Origin: Durusdinium trenchii
Taxonomy: Eukaryota; Sar; Dinophyceae; Suessiales; Symbiodiniaceae
Assembly: GCA_963970005.1 (NCBI GenBank)
Contig: CAXAMN010026461.1
Coordinates: 1-64,000 of the forward strand
Reading direction: 5' to 3'
Length of the DNA: 64,000 nucleotides
Numbering within the stretch: the stretch's first letter is position 1; the number at the start of each line of letters is the position of its first letter. Below the pieces are notes generated by a model. That model worked only from the letters and a program-made list of their open reading frames with translations. It had not been told where the DNA came from and did no database searches. Positions 35,264 to 47,964 of the stretch are shown here, piece after piece. A program made the translations under genes and the position numbers.

Positions 35264-36390
35264 ATCAAAGTCAAGCACAACGTACATGGTGCAAATCATG
35301 CAAATTTACAAGTCACATCAAGTCACATCAAACCACATATATTGAAGCTTGATGTTGTTTGGAGAAATTTGGTGACATTCGTTGATACATATGGTGTCCT
35401 AAGGTATCCTAAAATATTCTGATACAAGCTGGTGCAAAGATATGCAAAACTATATCTAGCTACAAGTAGTTCTGCATAGTTGTTATGAAGCTCTAGTTAA
35501 AGTGTGTTGAAGTAAGCTGACATACATATCAGCAAATCTCAGCATCACTTGAGACAACAACATTGCTGCAATTCAGTCAGGTTAGTGCACTGCAAGATAC
35601 TGCAACATATTGCAAACTCTAGCTGCTAGCTTCAATGGCCAACACCTACTTGCACCTGCCTGCCTTATCTTCACTCAAGGTTCAATAACCTTCAAACACC
35701 TTCACCTTCAACATCTTCATGAAAAAGCACGTACCATCATGCCCTACCAATCATCATCGAAGATCTGCTGGGGCAGTGACCGGCTTCACCGATGACAAAA
35801 GACTACGGACTGGATGTTGCTGGAACAAAAACAATTGGCTGTGGTGCGCGGACCAGGCACCATTCTTAAAAATACAGTATGTGTTCATATGTTTTCAATC
35901 GTCATGTGATAATTTTAAGTCAACATATACCAACATACCAACATCTATCAACACATCCAACCACATCCAACCACTGGCGATGAATGTGGAATGGTATGGT
36001 CATGAAATTCATTCCGACCTCACCGATGACACCTGCCAGTTGATCTGTATATCAGCATGCAAAAAAAACAAAAATAAATACACACATATACAAATCCTAC
36101 AAAATTAAATGGCTAATGGAAAATGGCTAGCCACCACGTACCCCCCCCCATTAACCATTTGGTTAGGAGGGGTGATGCACGCACATATATATATATATAT
36201 ATTGTAATGGTACTTGATATTTCTTGTGCGATTGTATGTGCGTATTCATATATATATAGACTGTGTATATATATATATATGTATAAATGTGCGTGTGCAT
36301 GCATCTTTTTTTGTGATGTGTTGTAGGGACATGATAGCCCAGCAAGTGGGAAGCTGGTGTGGGATCCAAAGGGGCGGGATGATGACTCGT
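35264..36390. other. no gene recognised; TA microsatellites
   Basis: Holds a half-copy of the hairpin arm (GCTTCAATGGCCAACACC at about 35629), a C-run/GGCTAGCC site near 36128, and TA runs at about 36185-36204, 36248-36258 and 36268-36282. Confidence 0.5.
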
Positions 36391-36392
36391 AC

Positions 36393-36499
36393 CTCAAATG
36401 AAGCCCATCGACTGCACTTGCAGCCATGAACAGCCTGAACCAGCTGCAGCATCTTCACGCACTCCCCACAATCTGTGTGGCCGTGATATTTGCGGTACA
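36393..36499 (-). CDS. candidate exon
   Basis: The block between GCGCCACAG and GTACGAG reads YRKYHGHTDCGECVKMLQLV, then QAVHGCKCSRWASFE. Paired Cys (CGEC, CKC) suggest a metal or disulfide site. Confidence 0.55.
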
Positions 36500-36589
36500 C
36501 TGTGGCGCTCCTAGCTTACGAAGTTTCAGACTGACTCTTCATTGAACAATGGTGCTTGAACATGAGAGCCCCGCTCCATTCCCAATAAC

Positions 36590-36849
36590 GTTTATCAATT
36601 TTGTCCACTGATACTGTCTAAAGCCCATTGTGCCCTCCAGGCACAACTCATCATCGTAAGCGTTGATTTCAAAGGAACTAACGGTTTGTATGGACTCTTC
36701 GCTGAACAAATGTCTGACTGCCTAGTGAGGCATCTCCTGGGTCCCTGACCAAGTTTACAGGTCCTTTTACCCCAGAAAGCCTCATCAAGCCAATGACCAA
36801 GCCATGACGCTTTCCGCGGCCAAGCTCTGCTTATGTCATTCTTCCATGT
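36590..36849 (-). CDS. two candidate exons in compatible phase
   Basis: Exon 36849-36771 (acceptor CAAGGCAG, donor GTAAAAGG) reads TWKNDISRAWPRKASWLGHW, then LDEAFW. It joins 36717-36590 (acceptor ACTAGGCAG, donor GTTATTGG), which reads RHLFSEESIQTVSSFEINAY, then DDELCLEGTMGFRQYQW. The split codon gives Val, and the second exon ends in phase 0. The borders and phase agree well. Confidence 0.6.
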
Positions 36850-37036
36850 CTGCCTTGCATCTAATTGCATTTTCATGAGAAGTCGAGAAGTCCAAGGATC
36901 CTCTCATTCCGGGGCCCTGGAGGCAGTGTAGAACATGCAAATCATGCAAGAAGCCTGGAATCACAATGCAGTGGCTCGACAAAATCCTGCACCGCCTCAT
37001 CTGTTTGTTTTTTTTTTTTTGGTGGGGGGGTTCGAC

Positions 37037-37193
37037 TGGTGCAAAATGCTCTCCACCAACGCAATGCAGCACCCTGAGTTGCGGACATTGGCTCGTCGGA
37101 CTCTTTCAATGCTTGCACCATGTGCCGCGCATTGTGGCGTTGCCCTGCGTGCACCAGGGGGCGCGAAGCAGCTTCATATATGGTGTCATAAGC
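37037..37193 (-). CDS. candidate exon
   Basis: A 157-nt block between GCCCTCAG and GTCGAAC reads AYDTIYEAASRPLVHAGQRH, then NARHMVQALKESDEPMSATQ. It is strongly helical. A further open block follows at about 36861-37001. Confidence 0.55.
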
Positions 37194-37974
37194 CTGAGGG
37201 CCTGACAGCCTTGTAACTTGTAACAGTAGAGGTCCAAACAATGTCCAATATTCTCTGGGGCTAGTCCATTTGCAGTCCCATGGCCATGAACTTCCATTTT
37301 TGGGAGTGGCGTTTGATCTTCTGCATGGGTAGTGGGGTTGACATGGATTGACCCCACAGGTAATTTGCTTTAAACACTTTCACACTGGACCTCATTATGG
37401 CTGGGTCCTTCGGTCCTGTTCCCCCTTCACGCGTCCTTTGGTATCTCCAGTCGCTTGGACATGGCGAACCGTCCGGATAAGATCGAAACATCATGAAACC
37501 GGAAACGCATGAAACAGCCAGGTTTCGCTCCAAAATCTCAGCTATTCCAGGCTGGTCCACAACAGATCTTCACAGCACCAAGTGGAGATATCACCCAACC
37601 GGAGTGCTCAAGATGCTCAAGGTTGCTGGCCCGCCTCATTCCCTTATATGAAACCTCTGCTGAGTCACCGAGTCACAAAAAGGTCTTGGTCTCACCATGT
37701 CTCACCCAATGGTGGGGTCATCACCCTGTTCAGTCACCTGCCTCGTCCGGCTCCACGACGATACCTTTGGGCCTTGGGGATTGGCTTCGTCCAGGTCGAC
37801 ACTCAAGGGAGACTTGGCACATCACGCGATGGATGCTTTCAGAATCTTTCAGATCTCAATGATGACTGTTCTGACCCTTCAGATTCCTGAAACTTTAAAC
37901 ATCTTTAAACCATTTTAAACCATTGTTAAAGCTGTATTCCTCAAGCATTTCGCTCCAGCTTGGCTTCCCTCAAC

Positions 37975-38195
37975 CTGTGGCAGGTCCCCCGACAGCACGT
38001 TGGGCCACCAGGAGGGACGCGGACCATGCCAGAGCGGATGACGCAAGGTTGGAAGAGCCTTGCACCTCAAATGGCTTCACTGTACCAGAGTTTTGGGCAA
38101 AAACACCGCCAAAGGCGAATCATGGTGAAACGATTCATGTGAGATTCGTCGAGCTTGAGGAGCTTGATATGCAAGCAAAGGGGATTTGCTGGGCG
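37975..38195 (-). CDS. two candidate exons, joining not settled
   Basis: Block 38195-38107 (acceptor CACATTAG, donor GTGTTTT) reads RPANPLCLHIKLLKLDESHM. Block 38079-37975 (acceptor GGTACAG, donor GTTGAGG) reads KPFEVQGSSNLASSALAWSA. The phases as drawn do not match. The plus strand is also open through the whole stretch, so confidence is modest. Confidence 0.4.
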
Positions 38196-38575
38196 CTAAT
38201 GTGCGGTATGCTTGGCTCAAGCATCAATAACAAAAACAAAAGTACCGTGAAATCCGTAAATTCTCTCGTAAGATCCAGTAATAACTTCTATGTGCCGAGG
38301 TGGTTGGAGGGTGCCCTATTTTTGGCCATGCAGGGTAGAGGGTCTCAAACAAGCACCTCATCACAGCGCATTGGGGGGAGGGCATTTGTCTCTTAGACAC
38401 CAAGAGGCAGATGGTAGGACGTGATCATCCAAAGTGGATGCTGGTTCGACATCGGCGATCCTTTAAGGACGAACGTGGGTAGTCCGGGTCATGCCAAATC
38501 TTTTTCCTAGCATTGTACTCAGACCTCTACGATCAAACGGGCCAAGAGCAAACCTCTTTCTTCGTGGATTTCTAC

Positions 38576-38693
38576 CATATCTGGTGCGCGAAAATCGAGC
38601 CAAGTCACAAAACTCGAGCGGCCAGGAATCGGACTTCTCCTGGCAGACTCGCTTTCTCTGCACATCAGCGAAGTCCGGAGGACAATCAAGCCG
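38576..38693 (-). CDS. candidate exon
   Basis: The block between GCATTTCCAG and GTAGAAAT reads RLDCPPDFADVQRKRVCQEK, then SDSWPLEFCDLARFSRTRY. Both borders are clear. Confidence 0.55.
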
Positions 38694-39356
38694 CTGGAAA
38701 TGCAACCAGTCAGTCTGGTTCCAAACACACCCGGTAAGAACAAATCACTTCACTACATCGAGCTCGGAAAAAAGATGTCCCAAAGAGGCACTGGGTCAAA
38801 ACAATGGCTACACCCTAGTCGCTACTGGTGGTTTCCAGTTCCTGTTTTGAGCCAAAGCCAGCTTTCACAAAATCTCATATTACAATATTTCTAGAAGGAG
38901 GAAAAGGCTTCAAGAATGGACCAGGCAAACAACAAGGCAAGCAGCACTGACTCAACAAAATCTGGTTGTGATTTCCTGCCGCACCTGGGCACCCTACCCT
39001 GGATTAATTTGGAAATTGTTCCCCTATACCGTACCTGCACATCATGAAAGCAATCCTAGGTTGGTCCAAAAAATAATCTGAGCATTTGCTACGCTAGACC
39101 CATCTAGGCTCCTGCTGAGAACTAATCCACCATGTCACCCCACGCTGTGGATTGCTATCCAAAAGCTCCCCCCATCTCCCTCCATTCTGTGACTCCCCCC
39201 ACCTTTCGGTCAGTCGCGGCCCACTCTTCCAAGGCTCCTGGAAACAACAAAGCTGGGAGGGATTTCACATCGTTAGCGTTAGACCTTACAAACCTAGCAG
39301 CTCACGTGGGGAACAAAGGGGATTCTGGCTTGTGGGGGGGGTGTTGTGGAAAACAC

Positions 39357-39518
39357 GGAAGAGTTGAATCCACTGGAAAATAACGGCAACCCTGCCCGTG
39401 ATGGCTTTCGGCAGCGAGAAGTCCAGGAATGCCACATCTGCACGCACTGCACTCCTCAGAGACAGCTGCGAGGCAGCCTTGACATACCAACATCTCGAAG
39501 CGGTTGGTTGGAGCGAAC
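39357..39518 (-). CDS. candidate exon (Cys-rich)
   Basis: The block after TTGTTTTGAG reads FAPTNRFEMLVCQGCLAAVS, then EECSACRCGIPGLLAAESHH. The CxxC and CSACRC pattern looks zinc-binding. The downstream border (GTGTTTTCC) is weak. Confidence 0.5.
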
Positions 39519-40290
39519 CTCAAAACAAGACCGCCAAAGAATGAGAACAACACATGCTGCCCACTGAGCACTGATTCATCCAAATACCCAGCTTCGGCTT
39601 ATTATATAATATCTTGAAGTTTTAAGTCAAGTGGAGGCGATGAACACCCTTGCTGGAGATTGATGGTGAAATCTGCTACGGCACAGTACATGTTGCCGTC
39701 AAGCTGGCTGCGAGCTGTTTGCATGAGATACACCCCGAGTCAGGATCATAAGCATCATAAGCCCAAGAAAGCATAGACCTCCCACCCTTGTACAGGTGGC
39801 CAAAATCATTTCCAAGAATTGGCGAGTGAAGCTTTGAACCCCGTTATAGTATGTTATAGTGTCGTTTGTCGAAGCCTCTTGTCTGCCAAGCTGCGTTGTG
39901 TCCATGGTGCCCCTTCACCGACGCCAAAGCTGAAATGCTGTGGTGGCAGCAGGCGAGCAATGCGAGCGATGCGAGCAGTGCTTTTGCAACATCTAAGCAG
40001 TACTTGCATCACCAGAGCTTTCACCGGGTGTGGACCTATTTACAGTAATTTATCAGGAACAGGACGTCCAATTCATTCCAAAGACCCTAAACTATCTGCC
40101 AAAGCACTCGAAGGATGTTGAATGGAACATCGACACCCAAGCGAATCAACCTGGGCTGCTAGGAGTTAAGTAAGCTGGGCTCTCTCATCTATGCCAGGCC
40201 ACGGCCCAAGCTCCCTTTTCTGTCCGCATTTTGCGGGCGCGTCATGCAAACGGGATTGCGGCAGCCCCGTTGAGAAGTCTGAGTCAGCAC

Positions 40291-40499
40291 GGCAAGGCAA
40301 GCACGAGTCGAGAGGTGTCCGAGTGGGTCCTTTGTTCGTCTTGTCCTTTTTGACGAAAAGGAGGGTGTCCGATGGCCATTTCCTCAAGTTCAGCCGTGCC
40401 AAAGGTGAGAGGTGCACGCTTCTCATTCTGGCTCTGGGATCTTTTAATGCCGGTAGGTAGTAAAGGACAGTTTTCGCACGTGCCGCGAAGCACCTCATG
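40291..40499 (-). CDS. candidate exon
   Basis: A 209-nt block between TTTGTACAG and GTGCTG reads HEVLRGTCENCPLLPTGIKR, then APLTFGTAELEEMAIGHPPF. A second frame (from MRCFAARAK) is also open along it. Polar, Arg/Gln-rich end. Confidence 0.5.
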
Positions 40500-41043
40500 C
40501 TGTACAAAGGTGAAACAACAGCGGGTTTGATCTACCGCTTCTTAACCATGACTGCTGCCAAGCGGTCCTGCTGCTCCTGGTCTGAGTAGTAGGACCTCAG
40601 CGGTCCGAACAGCCGGGCAAAGCGGCAAAGCGTGCGTGCGGGAATTTCCTCCAGCAAGCTCAAGCAAAGCTAGAACACACGGCTGTTGCCTTTGGAAGCG
40701 GCAGGGGTTTGACATTTAGCCAAATAATATCAGTTTAATCGATTGGTCGGGTGTGCCTCCACTCGTTCCAGCATGGGATGGGCATCTTCCCACACCGCGA
40801 CCTGTTACCCAGCTCTCTCTCTCTCTCACCAGTGAATTCGAGGGCATCTCATCTGTTGTTGGAGTTCGAGACCACTTCCCAGGGTCTGGATCAACAAATG
40901 AGATTAAAGTTGGGCTTGAAAATGAGAGGAAGCAGGCAATGGTGCAAGATGCAGTCTTTGTTTTCGATAGATTTTGGGGTCATTAATCTTATTGAATCTT
41001 GATTTAGGATTGCACCGATTCTAACCACTATTGTACCAATATC

Positions 41044-41177
41044 GTGTTGACTGAGAGGCTGCCACATCCCGATCTCCGAAGGATCTCCCAGAGAGACGCT
41101 CAAAAGGCGCCCGCGCTGGTTGGTGTTGTACATCCTCATGACGTCCACACTGCCCTGGTCATCCCCGGCCTTGGCGA
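41044..41177 (-). CDS. candidate exon with possible GA donor
   Basis: The block after ATCTCCCAG reads AKAGDDQGSVDVMRMYNTNQ, then RGRLLSVSLGDPSEIGMWQP. No GT follows at the end; GATATT is the likely donor, one of the GA candidates. Confidence 0.45.
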
Positions 41178-43539
41178 CTGGGAGATAAGAAATTGTTTGG
41201 TGGCGTTGCTTCCACCTTTCGTGGGAAGAGGTCGAACACTGTTTGATCAAGTCTTAGTCTCAGCTGAAACGTGGGCTAATCCAAAACGATCTATAGGCAA
41301 AATCCCGTCCACTCTAACACTCACAAGCCCAGAGGAGATTCAGCAAAGGTTTAAAGTTTACAGGAACAACTGAATCGGCTACTACACATGTGCCATGTAG
41401 CATCCGATTGACCTCCACTCCCAACTTCACAATCAGCTCTATCCACAAACGGCCAGCATCGTGCGTTTAACGACCATCTCTTGTTCTCATCATTTCTCAT
41501 CTCTTGTCCATCTCTGTGGCTCGGCCAATCAATCTCCCTTTTTCTCCTGCTGCTCGATGTCGCAAAGTCTTGCTCAACGTCACAGGTCACTGCGGTCACT
41601 TCTCACGGAAGGGCGGCTGCCGGCCTCCAGTGGTAACGAGTCGATCCATAACCTAAACACACCGAAAGCAGCTCGATGTCGTTTTGAACTCAGTCGGGTT
41701 TTAAGGAGAAAACACTTGGCAACACGACTTACGTGTGAAATCATTTGAATCTAAATCTAATGATGTCTCTCTAGAGAGCTAGCCCCACCCATGTCAGGAT
41801 TGCATTGGCGTCAAAGAGTTCAAGAATGTTCAAGACCTCCTGGCGCGGAAGTACAGCTCTTTACTCCAGTTCATCCCTCTAAGATCCTGTCTTGCTAACC
41901 TGCTAACCTGATTGGCCCATCCGATTCAGTGCTACATGGAGGTATCTGGCCCCACTGAGGTTCTAGATTCACCCATGGGGCACTGAATGCGGTACTGTCT
42001 CTTAAGGCGCGTGACAGCCAAAGACACAACAATCAGTTGTCATAACCTGCCGTCTTGAAAAAGTCTCGTTTGTGTCACTTGAAAGCTCCATCCCTCGGAG
42101 ATGTTGATGCTTGCTCTTCTCTGGTGGTGCAGTGTGTCTCCAAGCTTGGGGGAGACACAAGCTGCTTGGATCAAATCATCAAGAACCTGGGAAAAGGGTA
42201 ACTACTGCAAGTGGACACAGGCCCCACACACATCTCGACAAACGTCATAGGTGAACATGGGAGGGGCGACTACAAGCATCCTGGAGTATTCACAGCAAAG
42301 AATAGCAAGCCATGCGACATGGACACTCGCAGTGCTTGTCACAAAAATAGTGTCTAACATGAGCTCTCAGTTTGCATCTCTCATCATCCCTCGCTGGCTG
42401 GGATGTTAAGGCATGTTAAGTAATGTTAAGTATAGAGGGGTGATCAACACTGACCTTTTTTGGGACAAACGGCGGTAGTATAGTCTCTGGTGCTCAGATC
42501 CCCTGACCTATCCTCATAACCAAATCGATGGCATATTGGAAACCTGTCAGTTGAGGGAAGGACCGTCCAAACCAGCTCATGTCACTGCGCTGAGTGGCTG
42601 GAGACATCCGCTTCTTGAAGCTCCGCCGCGACTTGGGCCTCTCTTCCTCAGCTGGGCTGGCAAAAGCATCAGAATGTACGGTCAGCTGGATCCATTGTCA
42701 CAAGCCACGATCCTGGAAAAGGGGCAAGCTGTACACCCTATGGTATGAATCCAGTGGACCTTGAAGTATCCCTGATTGTATGATCTCAGGTGCGCCTCAG
42801 GACGGCTCTGGAACAAATGCACGTCCATCTGCACATCGCATGAAAAAACCACTCATCTCTGTCACCAACCCTTCCCACCTCACATCATCTGAGACTCAAT
42901 GAGGACGCCCTTCCTCTTCTCTCGGTCCAGGTTCCGCTTGACCCAGCTCTTAATCGCCTACCGCCACAAGCAGTGGAACACACGGCCAAGTCGGGCGAGT
43001 CCAATGAATGCCATAGGGCTGTGGGTCCAAGCCTGGACCGTGACAATGGCCGGTTCACTCACTCATGTTCCATGGAAGTATAACCACCCGCTTGTACAAG
43101 GCCAAGTCTTCCAGGGGCCATTTTTCACTTCCATATTAGCATCATGTTAGTGAGTTGGAAAGTAGTCTGTGTTGCTCATCTAGGGGGGTTCGACGAGGGT
43201 CCAACTGGTAGGCAGTTTGATCTTCCACCACGACAAGCGGAGCTAGCTTCCTTCCCTCAACATATATATATATATCTATACTTCACCAAAAACTTTGACG
43301 GACGAACACTTCGCTAAATCAAGAACGGTTCAGATGTTTACCCATATCCCGTGTCCTTAGTCTTTCTCTGTTTTCTCTTTGTGTTCTAAATAGTCCTGGC
43401 AGCCCAGCAGCTCGCTTACCCGAGAAAACAATTGAGGTCCATGTTCTTGGTGTGCTCATGCTTTTCACCGTGCTGTCACGGCTTCTTCTTTACCAACTGT
43501 TCGTGCTTTGGTATTATATATGTATACACACTCACTAAC
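41178..43539. other. sparse region, probably intron
   Basis: Only weak exon-like blocks are seen, for example SWVKRNLDREKRKGVLIESQ at about 42893-42948 and LDPQPYGIHWTRPTW at about 42962-43032, both minus. Their borders overlap, so at most one is right. A TA run lies at 43261-43275. Confidence 0.4.
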
Positions 43540-43669
43540 AGGACTCCCCTGATCGTAAAGGAAAGCAGTCTTCCGTGAGGCTATTTTCCACTTCCATGAT
43601 CTTCCATGTCAGTGAGTCGAAGGATACACATTCCTGGCCGTGGACGACCTTACAGTTTGCGTGCTGGTG
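43540..43669 (-). CDS. candidate exon
   Basis: The block between GTTGTGAACAG and GTTAGTGAG reads HQHANCKVVHGQECVSFDSL, then TWKIMEVENSLTEDCFPLRS. Confidence 0.5.
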
Positions 43670-44387
43670 CTGTTCACAACCCCCAAGGGCTCCTCGCTTA
43701 CTCAATGACTTGATCAATGACCCAAAGTTTGAACCCAAAGCATGAAAGATAATTAGTGGAACATCTGCCAATGTTGTGCGGCTGGAAGCGAATTCGGCGT
43801 TGCTGGACCCGTTTACATCGACACACCCGCCTGTCGGCTTCGGGCAGCAAATACCACAACACCATCACCTGGTGATTTCACCACCAGACTGGACCGCAGA
43901 AAACTAACTTGGACAGAAGAGACAAGAGAAAAGAATTGCTTGATCACAAATCTGGCTCAGCGGTGGCTAGGGTACAGCAGCAACTGGTTCAACATGGTTC
44001 AACCCTTGTGTAGACTTGCCGATAATGTTACCTAATCAATTAAGTATACACAACCTACATGTCTTGATAATTCCTTGATATACTGTATGTATATATATAT
44101 GTGTGTGTGTATTTATACTTTTGTGATATGTTATGTGTGCCTTTTGTGTTCAACTATGGTGCCACTGTTATTTGCAAATCTGTTGTTTGGCAATCAGCCG
44201 TCCAAAAAACTGAAATCCGACCACACAGCAACATACAAATCATCTCCGTATGGGATCCACGTTCAAGTAAAAACATTGTCATCACAGAACTCCAAGTGAG
44301 CCTGGGCAGCCTGGCCAGAAACATGTCCCCAACCATTCAAATTCAATAGGCCCGACCCATAACCTGAAGCAAACACATACTGTATAC

Positions 44388-44530
44388 CATTTCGGTGGGA
44401 AAGTCGTTGCAAACGGCTTTGCATAGGGTCTTGATTCTCCGACAATGTCGAAAGGCCGAGGGGCGACTGAGAACTCGAAAGGTCATCTTGCTCTCGTCCT
44501 TGCCACTGCTGCTTCAGCTCGTCCAGGTGC
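44388..44530 (-). CDS. candidate exon
   Basis: The block between GTTCTTTAG and GTATACAG reads HLDELKQQWQGREQDDLSSS, then LSTLSENQDPMQSRLQRLSH. It is a polar, coiled-coil-like segment. Confidence 0.55.
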
Positions 44531-45345
44531 CTAAAGAACACGGGGCATTGAACTTCGACCCTTGAGGGGAAAAAGGGTCCCCCAAAATCCGAAGGAGTCG
44601 TGATCAAACGCTGAGGGAGTCTAGAAGTCCCCAAAACACAATGAACCCACCTCTTTTGAATGCCAACCGTCGCTTTATAATGTACCATCTCTATCTGTGC
44701 GCTTCGCAATGCACACGACAATTCGCTCAACCTGCATTGCTTAGCTTTTCTGAAGGGCTCCCAACACTGAAATCTGACGAACCCGAGATGTGAAATACCC
44801 GAGACGTGCATTGCTCTGTTCGCTCTGTTTGTTTAAGGGGGGTAGGCCGGTAGAAGAGGGAGGTTACCTGGTAGCTAGTAGCTTAAGTAGCTACTACTTA
44901 GGACGCCGCATAGCTCACGCTTCTTCAGGGAAGCGCTCGCACTAATCATTTGGTTCCTAGATTTTATATAGGGAAACTTAGCGCATGTGACCTGGAGGTA
45001 TACAGATTGCATATAGATTGCCTATATAGTCAATCAGGTTCCTGTCCACATGCAGCAACCAAATGATCACAATAACTGCCGCCTTCTAGCTAAAGAGTGA
45101 GGACCCTGTAAGCACGCATCCCCTCGAAAGCCTAATAAAATGCCTTAACAATATTATGAAGCACCTCCCTAAACAGAAAATATCCAACAAGTTCTCCGCG
45201 CGCTCGGCAAATGGCAATGTTCGGCTGGCCAAAAGGAAGAATGCGTGCAATCCCCCTTTTGGTCTTCACTCGTTCCGGAGAGTTAGGGAGAAAGGAAAAC
45301 AACTAAACCTCCTTCTAATTCCCATACTCCTCCCCCAAGCCCAAC

Positions 45346-45549
45346 CTTCCTCCCATCCACCCAAGCCTCCAGGACTGCTTTTGAGCTTCGGCGGGGACCG
45401 GCGCGGCACCGAAGTCGTGGCGTCCCGGTGCATCGGGCTGGTCTCGCCCGCCTCAAGGTCCTTCTCCCGTCGGGGTGGCGGCCGTGGCCAGGGATCCAGG
45501 CCGCCAAAGAAGTCGCCCAGGTGAAGGCAACAGCTACAGCTCCAAGGTC
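45346..45549 (-). CDS. candidate exon (Pro/charged linker)
   Basis: The GC-rich block between CGCTCTCAG and GTTGGG reads HLGDFFGGLDPWPRPPPRRE, then KDLEAGETSPMHRDATTSVP. Composition suggests a disordered cytosolic linker. A second Arg/Ala-rich frame is also open. Confidence 0.45.
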
Positions 45550-45737
45550 CTGAGAGCGGAGATCGGAAGGGTCAAAACATGTCGGGTTTGGAAGGACAGG
45601 AATTTTGACAAGCTTGGCCATCCCAGAGCCACAAAATTGCCAAGTGCACTTTAGCTTATATAATAGAGAGCCAGAGCTGCCCCAATCTGAAATGTCATGA
45701 AAGGATATCTCTTCAGCTCAACCAAGGTGCGACTCAC

Positions 45738-45859
45738 ATCCTCAGAGCCGGGCTCTATGATACAAAAGTCGCATTCCACAGCCAGGCACCAAATGAAGCT
45801 CGAGCAAAGGAAAATGAAGCAGCAAATCAGGGCAACCACCCCAAAGATGCCCACGCATC
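45738..45859 (-). CDS. candidate exon with transmembrane segment
   Basis: The block between ATCCTCCAG and the donor GTGAGTCG reads CVGIFGVVALICCFIFLCSS, then FIWCLAVECDFCIIEPGSED. About 22 uncharged residues form a clear membrane helix. The donor is canonical. Confidence 0.6.
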
Positions 45860-47205
45860 CTGGAGGATTTCATCGAACCATCAGAATGGTCGAGCACGCT
45901 TCAGGCATGCTGTAACCGACACGGACGGATGCACATGATCCTGAACATCTAAGCATCTGCTTCGTGTCACTACTCACAGCATGGGATTCATGATATTGTC
46001 AGGTCTTGGGGAAGCAAGCTGGGACAAGAAAAGGATCTGAATTGGAGCCAAGAAGTGCAAATCCTTTCATGAGAGCTTGCCTCGAAGACTGCAGCGTTTC
46101 AACAGCCAAAGCCCATCCTCCCTAGTTTCCCGAAAAGCTGAATTAATTGGATTGGCATCATGGCACAAACATGTACAAACAAATCTGTTCTCCGGACATC
46201 CACGCTCCCGACCTCGGGCCTCAACTGGATGAAGTTCAAGCACTTGTTTCCCCGCCGAAGGGCGAAGCTGCCTAACCCCTCGGTCCCCATCATGTAAACC
46301 AAGATTTAACTTCAAACTCCAGCTACTTCTCAACAGCTGTCTAGGTGCCCACATGTCCGCATGTAGGGGAGGACGACTCCACCACACGGCCATGAACCCT
46401 TAACTTAAAGAAAGCTGAGAGTCGTATGTGATATGTGAAAGCTCGTCCGTAAAGGAAAAGGCCTGGGCTTTCGAACAAACCCGGATGCACCAGGTCTGCG
46501 GGGGTGAAAAGCCAAAGGCATCAGCGGGAATCTGCCATGATGCGTGTTTGGCCGTGTGGCCCCCTCACAAGACCTTGGGAAAAACACAAGTTTGTATGTT
46601 GTGAGCCTCCCCGACACATTCCATCAGTCTTCCTCGAAAAGTACGGGTTCACCCTTTTCCATCTGTCCATTGTGAGTGGGGAAAACCATGCATAAAACAA
46701 TGTTAAAGGTGATCCTTTGACTGGGCAGGCCCAAGTCTTGACTCTGTACGACTCTGTCGGCACTGTTGGGCTAAAAGCTCTCTTGGTCTGCGATGCCCAA
46801 GAAGACCCACGGCCAGAGCAGTGGCCATCCCCCTCTTCCACAGCCGTCAACACCGGTTGGGTGACTCACAGTGACGATAGGCTATCCTGATTTTAAGGCC
46901 CGGGTGCTTGAACACATGTTTTGTTGCCCGAACGTGGTGACGCGACACTAAATGCATTTGTGTCAGCATCCAAGGAACTTCAACCAAGTCCAATCCAGCA
47001 TGACTATCCAATCAATCGGTCACCGACTAAACACCAAGCATATAGGCATAGATTGGATCCATCCTATTTAACAGTGGATGATGATGGCTAGTAAAGGCCT
47101 TTCTCTAGAATAGTGATAGTTGTTTACTGACTGTTAACAGGAAATAGGACAGACCCAAGGCATGGACCTTTCAGAATCCTTTGGTTGAGATTTTGCAGGC
47201 CTCAC

Positions 47206-47274
47206 CCCAATCTACAAAACTGCCACAGGGAGGTTCTCCGCTCCTCAACCACCAACCGAACGAGATAGGAAGGT
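47206..47274 (-). CDS. candidate exon
   Basis: The block between CTATAACAG and GTGAGGCC reads LPISFGWWLRSGEPPCGSFV, then DW. It is preceded by a TC run on the plus strand at about 47308-47325. Confidence 0.5.
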
Positions 47275-47446
47275 CTGTTATAGTCCGCGTACTATATTCT
47301 TCCAAGTCTCTCTCTCTCTCTCTCCCCTCTTGGTTCAACTCACTCCACTTCATCCAGTAATTTGTAGAAATCGTCTGTGCATGGCACTGCTCTACCTTGA
47401 GGGCGTCATGCAATGGACAATCAGTATACTCATGGCTTCGTGCAAC

Positions 47447-47513
47447 CACAGAAGCCCCAAAGCGCGAAGATCGCACCCAGAAGGCTCAAAGCCCGTCCGA
47501 GCTGAGAGATGTT
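47447..47513 (-). CDS. candidate exon, hydrophobic
   Basis: The block between GCATAGGCAG and GTTGCACG reads NISQLGRALSLLGAIFALWG, then FC. It may be a second membrane segment of the same protein. Confidence 0.45.
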
Positions 47514-47802
47514 CTGCCTATGCCAGCGGCTGCTGCAGGCGCAGAAGAAGCAGCTTCCAAGGTCCAGGGCAAAATAACACCTTCCAAGGGTCGCTGCTGG
47601 GGGATGCATGCTGGGTGCATCGCATGCAAACATGCTGGGGTTTGAGGACGGAGATTCAAAGGAATGGTTGTCAGCGTTCCAGTCAACCAGTTCCACTAGC
47701 GAGCCCCGCCAAAAAAACACACACATATATATATATATATATTTGCATCAGCGGATTGGGACACATCATCCATGTGTGCAGCTCAGGATCATTACAAAAT
47801 AC

Positions 47803-47964
47803 CTCATCAGCAACCAGAAGCTGTCGAAACTCTCAGAGGAGGGGCAGCTCACTGGAGTCTTCAGCAACTTTTGTTGCCTTGGCTGAGGCTGCCCCAGTTC
47901 GGCTGACCAGGTGGAGCACAGCAAACCCGACCCAAATCTGTTACTGTTGACGATGGGGAAGCCC
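47803..47964 (-). CDS. candidate exon
   Basis: A 162-nt block between GACTTGCAG and GTATTTTG reads GFPIVNSNRFGSGLLCSTWS, then SCPSSESFDSFWLLM. An open block follows at about 48076-48193 (VLLESVPMLHQLLAQIF) on the same strand. Confidence 0.55.

Noticed and set aside
36113..36500. Frames with YIYIYI stretches
   Set aside because: They translate TA microsatellites. The only likely coding part is the short exon at 36393-36499.
38205..38222. TTGGCTCAAG, a match to the 3' end of the dinoflagellate spliced leader
   Set aside because: Only ten bases match, with no upstream leader sequence and no retrogene after it; chance is likely.
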